Source: Gemmatimonas sp.
Lineage (GTDB): Bacteria; Gemmatimonadota; Gemmatimonadetes; Gemmatimonadales; Gemmatimonadaceae
DNA length: 64,000 nucleotides
NCBI GenBank assembly: GCA_011390805.1
Contig: JAABRT010000008.1
Coordinates: forward strand, 1-64,000
Reading direction: 5' to 3'
Shown here: positions 63,829-64,000 of the stretch, in pieces
Layout of the letters: each line of letters begins with the position of its first letter
Numbering within the stretch: the first letter of the stretch is position 1
The notes under the pieces: model-generated
What the model saw: the letters and a program-made list of their open reading frames with translations, nothing else
What the model was told of the DNA's origin: nothing
Databases searched by the model: none
Position numbers and translations under genes: made by a program

Positions 63829-64000
63829 GCGGCGCTGTCACGCTGCGTGATCAGTTCGGGCGCAGCATTGAGTACCTGCGCATCTCCGTAACCGACCGCT
63901 GCAACTTTCGTTGCGTGTATTGCATGCCGCTGGAAGGACTGCCGTGGTTACCCAAGACGGAGATTTTGCGCTACGAGGAAATCACCGAGATCGTGCGGCA
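63825..64000 (+). CDS. moaA: GTP 3',8-cyclase MoaA (5' part only)
   Basis: 58 codons are visible before the window edge. The radical-SAM motif is CNFRCVYC preceded by YLRISVTDR. First step of molybdenum cofactor synthesis. ATG overlaps the moaE stop. The C terminus with the second Fe-S cysteines is outside the window. Confidence 0.93.
   Translation, partial: MSGAVTLRDQFGRSIEYLRISVTDRCNFRCVYCMPLEGLPWLPKTEILRYEEITEIVR

Overview
The window is a GC-rich, gene-dense bacterial chromosome segment. It carries about 64 protein genes, two tRNAs and very little intergenic DNA. SusC/SusD-type outer-membrane genes together with housekeeping genes of a high-GC, Gram-negative type, many 4-base start/stop overlaps, a Tat-exported epimerase and a phoH-pgpH-ybeY cluster suggest a Gemmatimonadota-like organism. 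That placement is an inference from gene style, not a search result. I see no rRNA, phage, insertion sequence or CRISPR array.

Layout. 1-2.3 kb: rlmN (cut by the window edge), an outer-membrane protein and a PtsN-like EIIA. 2.3-10.2 kb: aspS-phoH-pgpH-ybeY and two CNNM/CBS membrane proteins. 10.2-17.8 kb: an acyl-CoA catabolic operon (MeaB-type GTPase, B12-dependent acyl-CoA mutase large subunit, methyltransferase, B12-binding subunit, biotin-dependent carboxyltransferase, two AtuA-type genes, a 54-residue membrane protein). 17.8-25.9 kb, minus strand: an ABC-2 exporter pair, a Tat-signal epimerase flanked by inverted heptad-repeat elements, and a susC-susD pair behind a promoter and an attenuator-like leader. 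26-34.5 kb: U32 protein, YihY/BrkB, RecQ, a lipoprotein amidohydrolase and an acyl-CoA dehydrogenase. 35-40.7 kb: RNase E/G, rplU-rpmA, a coiled-coil protein, an ECF sigma/anti-sigma/Spy-like/TlpA-like operon and tRNA-Leu. 40.8-43.2 kb: cupin-SDR-ilvE on the minus strand and tRNA-Asn. 43.3-57.8 kb: a long plus-strand run (pepA, a TonB-plug protein, yicC, gmk, rpoZ, coaBC, uracil-DNA glycosylase, dnaB, radA, ispD, tsaC, arginine-phosphatase-like, aroE, comF-like). 57.8-64 kb: gap-pgk-tpiA, secG, carA, a HU/IHF gene and moaD-moaE-moaA (cut by the window edge).

How it fits together. Most of the segment is core information processing, central metabolism and envelope maintenance. The parts worth a second look are: the mutase operon, where two active-site positions match isobutyryl-CoA mutase rather than methylmalonyl-CoA mutase; a methyltransferase inside that operon that has no ATG/GTG/TTG for its conserved N terminus; the inverted 7-bp-periodic repeats around the epimerase; the terminator-like hairpin in the susC leader; and several genes whose start codon lies 5-9 bases after a TANNNT box, which suggests leaderless mRNAs. 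I did not find a clearly new defence or mobile system.
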